Positions 8,018 to 15,096 of a stretch of DNA of 64,000 bases are shown here, piece by piece (position 1 is the stretch's first letter; every line of letters begins with the position of its first letter). The notes beneath the pieces were generated by a model. That model saw only the letters and a program-made list of their open reading frames with translations, was not told the origin of the DNA and did not search any database. This stretch comes from Nevskia sp043781855 (GTDB lineage: Bacteria > Pseudomonadota > Gammaproteobacteria > Nevskiales > Nevskiaceae), in contig JAYWBB010000134.1 of the NCBI GenBank assembly GCA_043781855.1, forward strand, positions 62,001 to 126,000. Reading direction: 5' to 3'. The position numbers and the translations under genes are program-made.

Positions 8018-8674
8018 ATGGTCCCCCCGTCTTCAGCTACTGCGGCCGCGCCGCCCAACCCCTTCGCGCAGGCGAGGTTCCGGATGTCGGCCGCGCAGTT
8101 TGCGCAGCTGCCGAACGATGGTCTGCCGGAAGCCGCGTTCGTCGGCCGCTCGAACGCCGGCAAGTCCAGCGCGCTGAATGCGATCTGTCAGCAAAAGGCG
8201 CTGGCGCGCGTCAGCAAGACGCCGGGCCGCACGCAACTGATCAACCTGTTCGACCTGCCGGTGCGATCGCGGCTCGTCGATCTGCCCGGCTATGGTTTTG
8301 CCCAGGTACCGATTGCGGTGCGCAACGCCTGGGGCGCGCTGGTCGGCGGCTACATCGAAAAGCGCGAGAGCCTTCGCGGTCTGGTCGTGGTCATGGACAT
8401 CCGCCATCCGATGACCGAGCTGGACATCCAGATGCTCGAGTGGTGCCGCAACCGGGGACTGAACGTGCATGTTCTGCTAACCAAAGCTGACAAACTCAGT
8501 TTCGGTGCGGCGAAAAACACACTGCTCAACGTCGTCGCCGAACTTCGGGATTTCGATCCGAACATGACGGCCCAGACCTTTTCCTCGCTCAAGCGCACCG
8601 GGCTGGAGTCGGCGCGTTCGATCGTGGCCGGATGGCTGGTCGCGCCGGACCTGCTGGCGCCAGCGAGCGAATGA
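8018..8674 (+). CDS. engB: Ribosome biogenesis GTP-binding protein EngB (YsxC/YihA)
   Basis: 218 residues with all TRAFAC GTPase motifs: G1 GRSNAGKSS, switch region KTPGRTQLIN, G3 DLPGYGFA and G4 TKADKL. EngB is an essential factor in assembly of the 50S subunit. The ATG at 8018 gives the usual length; another in-frame ATG at 7988 would add ten residues, and neither has a strong Shine-Dalgarno sequence. It is divergent from cytochrome c4, and downstream lies the sRNA-bearing gap before polA, the same gene order as polA-spf-yihA of E. coli. Confidence 0.95.
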   Translation: MVPPSSATAAAPPNPFAQARFRMSAAQFAQLPNDGLPEAAFVGRSNAGKSSALNAICQQKALARVSKTPGRTQLINLFDLPVRSRLVDLPGYGFAQVPIAVRNAWGALVGGYIEKRESLRGLVVVMDIRHPMTELDIQMLEWCRNRGLNVHVLLTKADKLSFGAAKNTLLNVVAELRDFDPNMTAQTFSSLKRTGLESARSIVAGWLVAPDLLAPASE

Positions 8675-8693
8675 ACCCGGCGGAATTCCGCGC

Positions 8694-8729
8694 AAAAAAA
8701 ACCCGGCGGGTCGGGGGAACCTGCCGGGT
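8694..8729 (-). terminator. Intrinsic terminator of sRNA copy A
   Basis: A 10-bp stem with one A-C mismatch (ACCCGGCAGG with CCCGCCGGGT on the minus strand), a 9-nt C-rich loop and a following run of eight U. The U-run is on the minus-strand side only, which fixes the direction of transcription of the unit. Confidence 0.82.
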
Positions 8730-8850
8730 CACTAGCTCCGACTTGGGGGTCGTCGGACCTTGTTCCGCCCAAGGAGAGAGGCGGAAGAACGGTGAAGGGA
8801 GCCACCGTTCATACAATCGGACCGTCGGCTCACGCGGAAAGTTCAACGCG
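8694..8850 (-). ncRNA. Predicted C-rich-loop small RNA, copy A (sX13-like)
   Basis: Read on the minus strand, this unit has three hairpins and a terminator. Hairpin 1 is 8787-8794/8803-8810 with loop core CUCCC. Hairpin 2 is 8763-8769/8780-8786 with loop UCUCUCCUUG. Hairpin 3 is 8737-8742/8752-8757 with loop core ACCCCCAA. The terminator stem 8701-8710/8720-8729 has a UUCCCCCGA loop and a following U-run (8 nt). A TATTTT box at 8855-8860 aligns with the TATAAT of copy B and sets the 5' end near 8850. Every hairpin matches copy B, with compensatory changes in the stems. No plausible ORF is present. C-rich loops suggest pairing with G-rich ribosome-binding sites. Exact ends are estimates. Confidence 0.72.
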
Positions 8851-8854
8851 CCGG

Positions 8855-8860
8855 AAAATA
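8855..8860 (-). promoter_or_regulatory. Candidate -10 box for sRNA copy A
   Basis: TATTTT on the minus strand aligns with the perfect TATAAT before copy B when the two units are superposed from the -10 region to the first hairpin. No convincing -35 hexamer is visible 16-18 nt upstream, so an activator or a weak promoter is possible. Confidence 0.4.
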
Positions 8861-8963
8861 TGTTTTCGAGATGCATTCGCTTGGCTCGGGAGCTCCCGCC
8901 GTGCCGCCAGTGGAAAATCTTTTCTCGGCTCTGCGAAAAGCATTAATACCCTGATAAGCGGGC

Positions 8964-9000
8964 AAAAAATACCCGGTGGATCGGGGGATTCCACCGGGTA
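8964..9000 (-). terminator. Intrinsic terminator of sRNA copy B
   Basis: A perfect stem (ACCCGGTGGA with TCCACCGGGT, extendable by a T-A pair), a 9-nt loop with CCCCC and a following run of six U on the minus strand. Confidence 0.85.
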
Positions 9001-9118
9001 ACGAGTTCCGGCTTGGGGGTTGCCGGACTTGATCCGCCCAGGGAGTGGGGGCGGTGAATGATGAGGGGAGTCACCATTCGCAATATCAGACTCCAAGCCT
9101 CGCGAAGAAGTTCATCAG
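8964..9118 (-). ncRNA. Predicted C-rich-loop small RNA, copy B (sX13-like)
   Basis: Second copy of the tandem unit, better preserved. On the minus strand TATAAT (9125-9130) precedes the estimated 5' end near 9118. Hairpin 1 is 9056-9064/9071-9079 (9 bp, loop CUCCCC). Hairpin 2 is 9034-9039/9049-9054 with loop CCACUCCCU. Hairpin 3 is 9007-9012/9022-9027 with loop AACCCCCAA. The terminator is 8971-8980/8990-8999 with loop AUCCCCCGA, ending in six U. It lies just downstream of polA in the same direction. The position between polA and engB is that of Spot 42 and of Pseudomonas ErsA. Structure is seen in the sequence; the function is inferred. Confidence 0.75.
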
Positions 9119-9124
9119 CCGGCG

Positions 9125-9130
9125 ATTATA
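9125..9130 (-). promoter_or_regulatory. -10 box (TATAAT) for sRNA copy B
   Basis: A consensus TATAAT on the minus strand, 46 nt upstream of the first hairpin, in DNA that is otherwise GC-rich. The -35 region (around 9147-9153, GGTTCGG) is far from consensus. A GC-rich imperfect stem just upstream (CCTGC..CGAAC with GTTCGGCAGG, about 9142-9171) may be the polA 3' hairpin. Confidence 0.5.
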
Positions 9131-9190
9131 TTTCGTGCCGGACCTGCCGAACCGCAGCCAGTTCGGTGCAGGCCCCTGATTTTTCGGCGA

Positions 9191-12010
9191 TCATTTTTCT
9201 GCACTGCTGACGTGCCCACTCATCGAATGGGCGGCGTCCCAGTTATCTCCAAGCCCCCAGTCCGCAACCAGCGGCACCGCCAGCCTTGCCGCGCGGCACA
9301 TGCGCCCGGCGATCGTCGGCCCCAACGCCATCAGCTGATCGGCCGGCCCCTCGAACACCAGTTCGTCGTGTACCTGCATGATCATGAGCAGGGCCGGCGC
9401 GTTGGCCGGGAGCCAGGCGCCGAGATCGATCATGGCGAGCTTGACCAGATCGGCCGCCGTGCCCTGTAGCGGCGCGTTGATCGCGGTGCGTTCGGCATAC
9501 TGGCGCTGACCGGCGTTGCGGCTGCGGATATCCGGGAGATAAAGCCGCCGTCCGAACAGCGTTTCGACGTAGCCGCGGCTGCGCGCCTGCTCGCGCGTCG
9601 AATCCATGAACAGCCGGACGCCTGGATAACGCGCGAAGAAGCGCTCGATGTAGTCCTGCGCGTCGCTGCGGCCGATCCCGAGTGCCTTCGCGAGCCCGAA
9701 GGCCGACATGCCGTAGATCAGTCCGAAGTTGATCGCCTTCGCGGCACGGCGCTGATCGCTGCCGACCTTGTCGAGTTCAAGACCGAAGACTTCCGCCGCA
9801 GTCGCCTGATGAATGTCGAGGCCCTTGCGGAACGCGTCCTGCAGCCGCGCGTCTTCCGAGAAATGCGCCATCAGGCGCAACTCGATCTGCGAGTAGTCGA
9901 TCGACAACAGCGACATGCCGGCTTCGGCGATGAAAGCCTGCCGGATGCGCCGGCCTTCGGCGGTGCGCACCGGAATATTTTGCAGATTCGGGTCCGACGA
10001 CGACAGACGTCCGGTCTGCGCCACGGCCTGATGATACGAGGTGTGAATGCGCCCGGTCTTCGGGTTGACCTGCTTCGGCAGGTTGTCAGCGTAGGTCGAT
10101 TTCAGTTTCGACATGCCGCGCCATTCGAGAATCAGGCGCGGCAGCGGATGTTGCGCGGCGAGTTCTTCGAGCACGTTCTCGGCGGTGGACGGCTCGCCTT
10201 TCGGCGTTTTGCCGAGCACCGGCAGTTGCAGGCGCTCGAACAGGATGGTCTGCAACTGCTTCGGTGAACCGAGATTGAATTCGCCGCCGCCTTCCCGCCA
10301 GACCTGCGCCTGGATTTCATCCATCTTCAAAGCCAGTTCGCCGCTGATCTTCACGAGCAGCGCCGTATCGATTTTCACGCCGGCGAATTCCATGCCGGCA
10401 AGCACCGGCACCAGTGGCATCTCGATGGTCTCGAAGACGCGCTTCAGTGCATCGACTTCGCAGACTTTTGGGTACAGCACATGGTGCAGGCGCAGCGTGA
10501 TGTCGGCATCTTCGGCCGAGTAGTTCGTGGCCTCCTCGATCGCGACCTGGTTGAAGGTCAGCTGACCCTTGCCCTTGCCGGCGACATCGGAAAAAGAAAT
10601 GGTCTTGTGGCCGAGATATTTCTCCGCCAGCGTATCCATGTCGTGACGGTTGCCGGCCGCATCGAGCACGTAGCTTTCGAGCATCGTGTCGTAGGCCACG
10701 CCGCGCACGTTCACGCCGTGACGCGCGAGTACGTTGAGGTCGTACTTGATGTGCTGGCCGAGCTTCGGCTTGCCCGCGTTTTCGAGCAGCGGCTTCAGGC
10801 GCGCGAGCACCGCCTCGCGATTCAACTGCGCCGGCGCGCCGAGATAATCGTGCGTCAGCGGCAGGTACCAGCCGTGGCCCGGCGTGACTGCGAACGCAAG
10901 ACCGACGAGGCCGGACTGCATGGCGTCGAGCGCATCGGTTTCGGTGTCGAGGCAGATCAAGTCGGCGCGTTCGAGCGCAGCGATCATCTCGGCGAGGGCG
11001 CTCTCGTCGAGCACGGCGACGGCCTGCGTCTTTTCCGACGGCGGGCGAGGTAGTGCTTCAGCTTCTGCGGCCGCAGGAGACGGGTTGGGGTGAGGGAGCG
11101 GCTTCGGATTCGGCGGCGCTCTCTCACCTGCCGCACGCGCGGCAACCTCTCCCGGACGGAGCGCGAGGCTGCCGAGTTCTTCCAGCGCCCGATGAAACTC
11201 CATACGCCGATAAATTGCGGCGAGACGTTCCTTGTCCGGGGCGGCTGGCACGAGCTGCTCGATCGTCATCGGCAGCGCCACGTCGCAGCGGATCGTCGCC
11301 AGGTCCTTCGACATCGGAATCTGGTGCAGCGAAGCCCGCAGGTTCTCGCCGGCCTTGCCGGGGATTGAGTCGGCTTTCGCGAGCAGACCTTCGAGCGAGT
11401 GATATTCGTTGAGCCACTTCGCCGCCGTTTTCGGTCCCACCAGCGGCACGCCTGGAATGTTGTCCGAGGTGTCGCCGATCAGCGCGAGGTAGTCAACGAT
11501 GTACTGCGGCGGTACGCCGAATTTTTCGGCCACCCCGGCAGGATCCATGACGCGATTCTTCATCGTGTCGACCAGCTTCACGTGCTCGTTGACCAGCTGC
11601 GCCATGTCCTTGTCGCTGGTCACGATCAGTACCTCGTGCCCCGCCGCCGCGCCGCGCTTGGCGAGCGTACCGATGACGTCGTCGGCCTCGACGCCCTTCA
11701 CCGAAAGTGTCGGCAGCCCGAGTGCTTCGACCAGATCGATGATGATCGGCCATTGCTGCAGCAGGTCATCCGGTGTCGCGTCGCGGTTGGCCTTGTACTG
11801 CGGATAGAGATCGTCGCGAAAGGTCTTGCCGGGTGCGTCGAACACCACCGCGATACGCTGCGGTGCGTAGTCCTTCTGCAGGCGCTTGATCATATTGGCC
11901 ATGCCGAACACCGCGCCGGTCGCCTCGCCCTTCGAGTTGGTCAGCGGCGGCAGCGCGTGATAGGCGCGGAACAGCCAGCCGGAGGCATCGATCAGGATCA
12001 AAGGACTCAT
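9191..12010 (-). CDS. polA: DNA polymerase I
   Basis: 939 residues with all three domains: a 5'-3' FEN-type exonuclease (about 1-290), an active 3'-5' exonuclease (LICLDTETDALD carries the D-x-E motif, about 350-530) and the polymerase (about 560-939) with motif A SIDYSQIELRLMAH and motif C QVHDELVFEG. It fills gaps in repair and removes Okazaki primers. The linker between the first two domains is expanded by a Pro/Ala-rich stretch (PNPKPLPHPNPSPAAA) that reads like an intergenic repeat captured in frame. Its ATG overlaps the stop of the upstream LCAT-like gene (ATGA). Two sRNA units follow. Confidence 0.98.
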   Translation of the reverse strand: MSPLILIDASGWLFRAYHALPPLTNSKGEATGAVFGMANMIKRLQKDYAPQRIAVVFDAPGKTFRDDLYPQYKANRDATPDDLLQQWPIIIDLVEALGLPTLSVKGVEADDVIGTLAKRGAAAGHEVLIVTSDKDMAQLVNEHVKLVDTMKNRVMDPAGVAEKFGVPPQYIVDYLALIGDTSDNIPGVPLVGPKTAAKWLNEYHSLEGLLAKADSIPGKAGENLRASLHQIPMSKDLATIRCDVALPMTIEQLVPAAPDKERLAAIYRRMEFHRALEELGSLALRPGEVAARAAGERAPPNPKPLPHPNPSPAAAEAEALPRPPSEKTQAVAVLDESALAEMIAALERADLICLDTETDALDAMQSGLVGLAFAVTPGHGWYLPLTHDYLGAPAQLNREAVLARLKPLLENAGKPKLGQHIKYDLNVLARHGVNVRGVAYDTMLESYVLDAAGNRHDMDTLAEKYLGHKTISFSDVAGKGKGQLTFNQVAIEEATNYSAEDADITLRLHHVLYPKVCEVDALKRVFETIEMPLVPVLAGMEFAGVKIDTALLVKISGELALKMDEIQAQVWREGGGEFNLGSPKQLQTILFERLQLPVLGKTPKGEPSTAENVLEELAAQHPLPRLILEWRGMSKLKSTYADNLPKQVNPKTGRIHTSYHQAVAQTGRLSSSDPNLQNIPVRTAEGRRIRQAFIAEAGMSLLSIDYSQIELRLMAHFSEDARLQDAFRKGLDIHQATAAEVFGLELDKVGSDQRRAAKAINFGLIYGMSAFGLAKALGIGRSDAQDYIERFFARYPGVRLFMDSTREQARSRGYVETLFGRRLYLPDIRSRNAGQRQYAERTAINAPLQGTAADLVKLAMIDLGAWLPANAPALLMIMQVHDELVFEGPADQLMALGPTIAGRMCRAARLAVPLVADWGLGDNWDAAHSMSGHVSSAEK
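11076..11158. repeat. In-frame repeat-like insertion in the polA interdomain linker
   Basis: The plus strand reads GGGTTGGGGTGAGGG, a TGCCGC-ACGC-GCGGCA hairpin and CAACCTCTCCCGG, the texture of the short dispersed intergenic repeats common in GC-rich gammaproteobacteria. Translated on the polA strand it gives the low-complexity PNPKPLPHPNPSP segment. Only this copy is visible in the window, so repeat identity is an inference. Confidence 0.4.
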
Positions 12011-13425
12011 GGCGTTTCGGATTTCATGTTCTCGATCAGATGTGGCTGGTCCCAGGGCCGTTCGCCGGACAGCAGCACGTTGAGCAGGTTGTCCTGGAAA
12101 TTGATGTTGCCGGTGAGCTGCGCATGACCTTCGCAGAGGAAGAACGAATATGCCAGCGGGAAGAAAATGAATTCGCTGCGCGGCGCGGTCGGGTTCAGGT
12201 TCTGGCGTGCGAGCAGGCTGGGTTTGGTGACCTGGCCGTCGCCGGGTTCGAGCATCAGCGTCGTGTAGTCGATGCCCGGTTCGCGAAATTCGATGGTCTC
12301 CGGTGACAGGCGGGTGACTGATTCGCCGTGCACCTGCTCGACCAGCAGACGCGCCGGCGTCAGTGTGCAGTCGCCGCCGAAAACCACGAGTTTCGCCTGG
12401 GTCTCGGGCTGCGGCACGGTCAGCGACCAGATGAAACGCCGCGCGCGCTCCAGATGTTTTTCGAAATAGCGCTCGCTCGCTCGGGTGTCGACTCCGCGCA
12501 GCCTGAGCGCCGCCGCCGCCTGGGGATCGAAAATCGACCAGCGGAAGTCGCGCCAGGTCTGGATATCGAACAGATCACGGTCGAGCACCTCGGCCTTCGC
12601 GGTCACCAGCCAGTCGTTGAGCGGATGCGGGAACAACTGATAGAGGCTCGGCATCGTCGCGAGCACCTCGGGCGGGACTCGCCGCAGGCCGTATTTGGCT
12701 CCCTCGATGAACGCCTGCAGCGAGCTGACCGAGCCGAGGTTCGGCGTGCCGAGCAGCACGACGGTGCGCAGTTTCGAAGCACCGCTCAAGTTGACTGGAA
12801 AGTCGTCGCCGTCGATCGCATCGTTCTTGCCGTAGCGCATGTAATAGCGCGTGACCAGGCCGCCCATGCTGTGCGCGATGATGTCGACCTGAAGCTTCGG
12901 ATTGCGGTAGTCGCGACGGATGGTCTCGATCAGGCCGTCGAGTTTGCGCGCGGTGACGGTGTTGTCCTGGCGCCAGTCGTAGGTGAAGACATAGTAACGG
13001 CGCTTTGCCGTGTCGACCGGCGCGCCGGGTTCGCCACGCACATAACCGCCGGATTTTTCCAGCGTGCGCAGAATCGCGCCGTAGAAATCCTGGCCGAGCG
13101 CTGCCTCGAACAGGTCGCCCGGCTCGATGTCATCAGGAAGCGCTTCGAGCGTGACGGGATCGAACTTCAGCGCCAGTTTCTCGTGGCGTCCGAACAACAG
13201 ATTCCAAAGCGTGCCGGGCCAGATTTCCTCTCCGGTTTTGCGATCGCGCAGCTTCGAACCGAGCACCCCCGGAATCAGGATCACCGGCGGCTGTACGCCG
13301 GACGCAGCGTACGCGTAGAGCCGATGCAGATCGGGCTGCGGCCGGGCCTGGCAGGCCGCGAGCAGCGCCGCAGCCAGGAGAAGCAGCGCGCCGCAGCACG
13401 GCCCGTGCGGGCGACGCTGGCGCAT
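12007..13425 (-). CDS. LCAT-like alpha/beta-hydrolase lipoprotein (lipase/acyltransferase)
   Basis: 472 residues. The N-terminus is a lipoprotein signal (LLLLAAALLAACQARP, lipobox LAAC). PPVILIPGVLGSKLRDRKTG is the start of lecithin:cholesterol acyltransferase-like hydrolases, and the nucleophile elbow is in IIAHSMGGLVTRYYMRYG (AHSMGG). A likely catalytic Asp/His pair lies in the C-terminal third (for example PGDGQVTKPSLL). It would act on lipids from the envelope surface. The start codon overlaps the lysA stop (TGATG) and its stop overlaps the polA ATG, so translation is coupled. The substrate is unknown. Confidence 0.8.
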   Translation of the reverse strand: MRQRRPHGPCCGALLLLAAALLAACQARPQPDLHRLYAYAASGVQPPVILIPGVLGSKLRDRKTGEEIWPGTLWNLLFGRHEKLALKFDPVTLEALPDDIEPGDLFEAALGQDFYGAILRTLEKSGGYVRGEPGAPVDTAKRRYYVFTYDWRQDNTVTARKLDGLIETIRRDYRNPKLQVDIIAHSMGGLVTRYYMRYGKNDAIDGDDFPVNLSGASKLRTVVLLGTPNLGSVSSLQAFIEGAKYGLRRVPPEVLATMPSLYQLFPHPLNDWLVTAKAEVLDRDLFDIQTWRDFRWSIFDPQAAAALRLRGVDTRASERYFEKHLERARRFIWSLTVPQPETQAKLVVFGGDCTLTPARLLVEQVHGESVTRLSPETIEFREPGIDYTTLMLEPGDGQVTKPSLLARQNLNPTAPRSEFIFFPLAYSFFLCEGHAQLTGNINFQDNLLNVLLSGERPWDQPHLIENMKSETP

Positions 13426-14675
13426 CAGCCCGGCAGCAGTGATTCGCCGCGCACGAGATCGGTGAAGGTTTCGCGCGCGCGGACGAGATGCGCCGTCGCG
13501 CCATCGACGAGCACTTCGGCGGCGCGGCCACGCGAGTTGTAGTTGCTGCTCATCGTGAAACCGTACGCGCCGGCGGTGCGGAACGCGAGCAGATCGCCTT
13601 CGGCGAGCGCCAGCTTGCGGCCCTTGGCGAGCCAGTCGCCGGTTTCGCAGACCGGGCCGACGAGGTCCCAGGTCTTCGCCTCGACATTCGCGGTCTCACA
13701 CACCGGCAGCACCGCATGCCAGGCGTCGTAAAACGACGGGCGGATCAGATCGTTCATCGCCGCATCGACGATCGCGAAATTCTTGTGCGCGCCGGGTTTC
13801 AAAAGTTCAACCCGGGTCAGGAGGACGCCGGCGTTGCCGGCAATTGCTCGGCCCGGCTCTGTCATCACCGTCAGGCCGCGACCTTCGAGCTTGGGTCGCA
13901 ATGCGTCAGCCCATTCGGCCGGCGACGGCGGCGTCTCCTCGCCGTAACGCACCCCGAGGCCACCGCCGACATCGACATGGTGCAGGCGGATGCCGCGGGC
14001 CGCAAGCCGGTCGATCAGTGCCAGCAGGCGATCCAGCGCATCGAGGAACGGTGCGAGTTCACAGAGCTGCGAGCCGATGTGACAGGCCACGCCATCGAGC
14101 TCGATGCCCGGCAAGGTAGCCGCCAGCGCGTAGAGCCGCTCAGCCTCGGCGATGTCGACGCCGAACTTGTTTTCCTTGAGGCCGGTCGAGATGTAGGGAT
14201 GCGTCTTCGCATCGACATCCGGATTCACACGCAGCGCGATGCGCGCGCGCCGCCCGAGGCTGTGCGCGAGTGCCGAAAGCCGCAGCAGCTCGGCTTCCGA
14301 CTCGACGTTGAAGCAGTGGATGCCGGCATCGAGCGCCTGCACCATCTCGTCACGCGTCTTGCCGACTCCCGAAAACACGATGCGCTCGGCCGCACCGCCG
14401 GCACGCAGCACGCGCGCCAGTTCGCCGCCGGAGACGATGTCGAAACCGGCACCGAGCCGCGCAAGCACCTGCAGCACCGCGAGATTGGAATTCGCCTTCA
14501 CCGCGTAGCAGACGCGGTGATCGAGCCCGGCGAGTGCATCGTCGAAGGCGCGATAATGGCGCGTAAGTGTGGCACGCGAATAGACATAGGTCGGCGTACC
14601 GAACTGCGCGGCGATCGCGGACAGCGGCACGTCCTCGGCGCAGAGTTCGCCGCCGCGATAGCTGAAGTGATCCAT
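13425..14675 (-). CDS. lysA: Diaminopimelate decarboxylase
   Basis: 416 residues, the normal length. The PLP lysine is in CYAVKANSNLAVLQ (about residue 59); GGGLGVRYGEETPP and MTEPGRAIAGNAG bind the PLP phosphate, and GPVCETGDWLAKGR carries the active-site Cys contributed across the dimer. It converts meso-diaminopimelate to L-lysine, the last step of lysine synthesis. It starts 2 nt after lptM and overlaps the LCAT-like gene, in a lptM-lysA-lipase-polA run. Confidence 0.97.
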   Translation of the reverse strand: MDHFSYRGGELCAEDVPLSAIAAQFGTPTYVYSRATLTRHYRAFDDALAGLDHRVCYAVKANSNLAVLQVLARLGAGFDIVSGGELARVLRAGGAAERIVFSGVGKTRDEMVQALDAGIHCFNVESEAELLRLSALAHSLGRRARIALRVNPDVDAKTHPYISTGLKENKFGVDIAEAERLYALAATLPGIELDGVACHIGSQLCELAPFLDALDRLLALIDRLAARGIRLHHVDVGGGLGVRYGEETPPSPAEWADALRPKLEGRGLTVMTEPGRAIAGNAGVLLTRVELLKPGAHKNFAIVDAAMNDLIRPSFYDAWHAVLPVCETANVEAKTWDLVGPVCETGDWLAKGRKLALAEGDLLAFRTAGAYGFTMSSNYNSRGRAAEVLVDGATAHLVRARETFTDLVRGESLLPG

Positions 14676-14677
14676 GG

Positions 14678-14893
14678 CTAGTTGGGCCTGGTTTCGGGCG
14701 CGGCGGACTCTGGCGGCACGGAGTTGGTTGCGGCCGGCGTTGGCTTCGTCTCCTGCTTCTCCGCGCGCTTTTTCAGCAGGTAGCCTTCCTTCGCTGGGGC
14801 ATCTTCCGGCAGGTGCAGCGGGCCGGTCTGGCCGCAGGCGGCGAGCAGAAGCAGGGAAGTGGCGAAGGCGAACGTGCGCGCGTGAAACGTCAT
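14678..14893 (-). CDS. lptM: LPS translocon maturation lipoprotein LptM (YifL)
   Basis: 71 residues: a signal peptide ending in the lipobox LLLAAC, then GQTGPLHLPED, the short conserved motif (CGxxGPLxxP) of YifL/LptM, and a disordered Pro/Ala/Glu tail. LptM helps the LptDE outer-membrane LPS translocon reach its native disulfide pattern. The gene directly upstream of lysA is the usual place for it in gammaproteobacteria. Only the N-terminal motif is conserved in the family, so the divergent tail is expected. Confidence 0.88.
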   Translation of the reverse strand: MTFHARTFAFATSLLLLAACGQTGPLHLPEDAPAKEGYLLKKRAEKQETKPTPAATNSVPPESAAPETRPN

Positions 14894-15096
14894 TTCTGCA
14901 TCCGGGGCGACAAACGCGGCGAGTTTATCAGCGCCGGCAGGCAGGAAGTCCGCCGAAGAACCGTCGGCGAAAACTCACGAATGGTATGAACCGACCACAG
15001 CCAGCGTGCCGATTGTTGTAGAAATTGTTTTGATTCAGGCGTAGTCCTAGCTTGGATATTCAGGCCGCGAGCCGCGTCAATCAGGGAGACAACGCA

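Noticed and set aside
8701..8816. CsrB/RsmZ-like RNA on the plus strand with GGA loops
   Set aside because: Plus-strand loops contain G-runs and some GGA, but the U-runs and -10 boxes lie on the minus strand, so the RNA shows C-rich loops instead.
8632..9096. Small open frames of 69-104 residues over the engB-polA gap on both strands
   Set aside because: They run through the hairpins and terminators of the sRNA units and differ between the two copies; conservation is of structure, not codons.
9191..12127. Several plus-strand frames across polA
   Set aside because: They are short and low in motif content, and all lie within the polA coding sequence.
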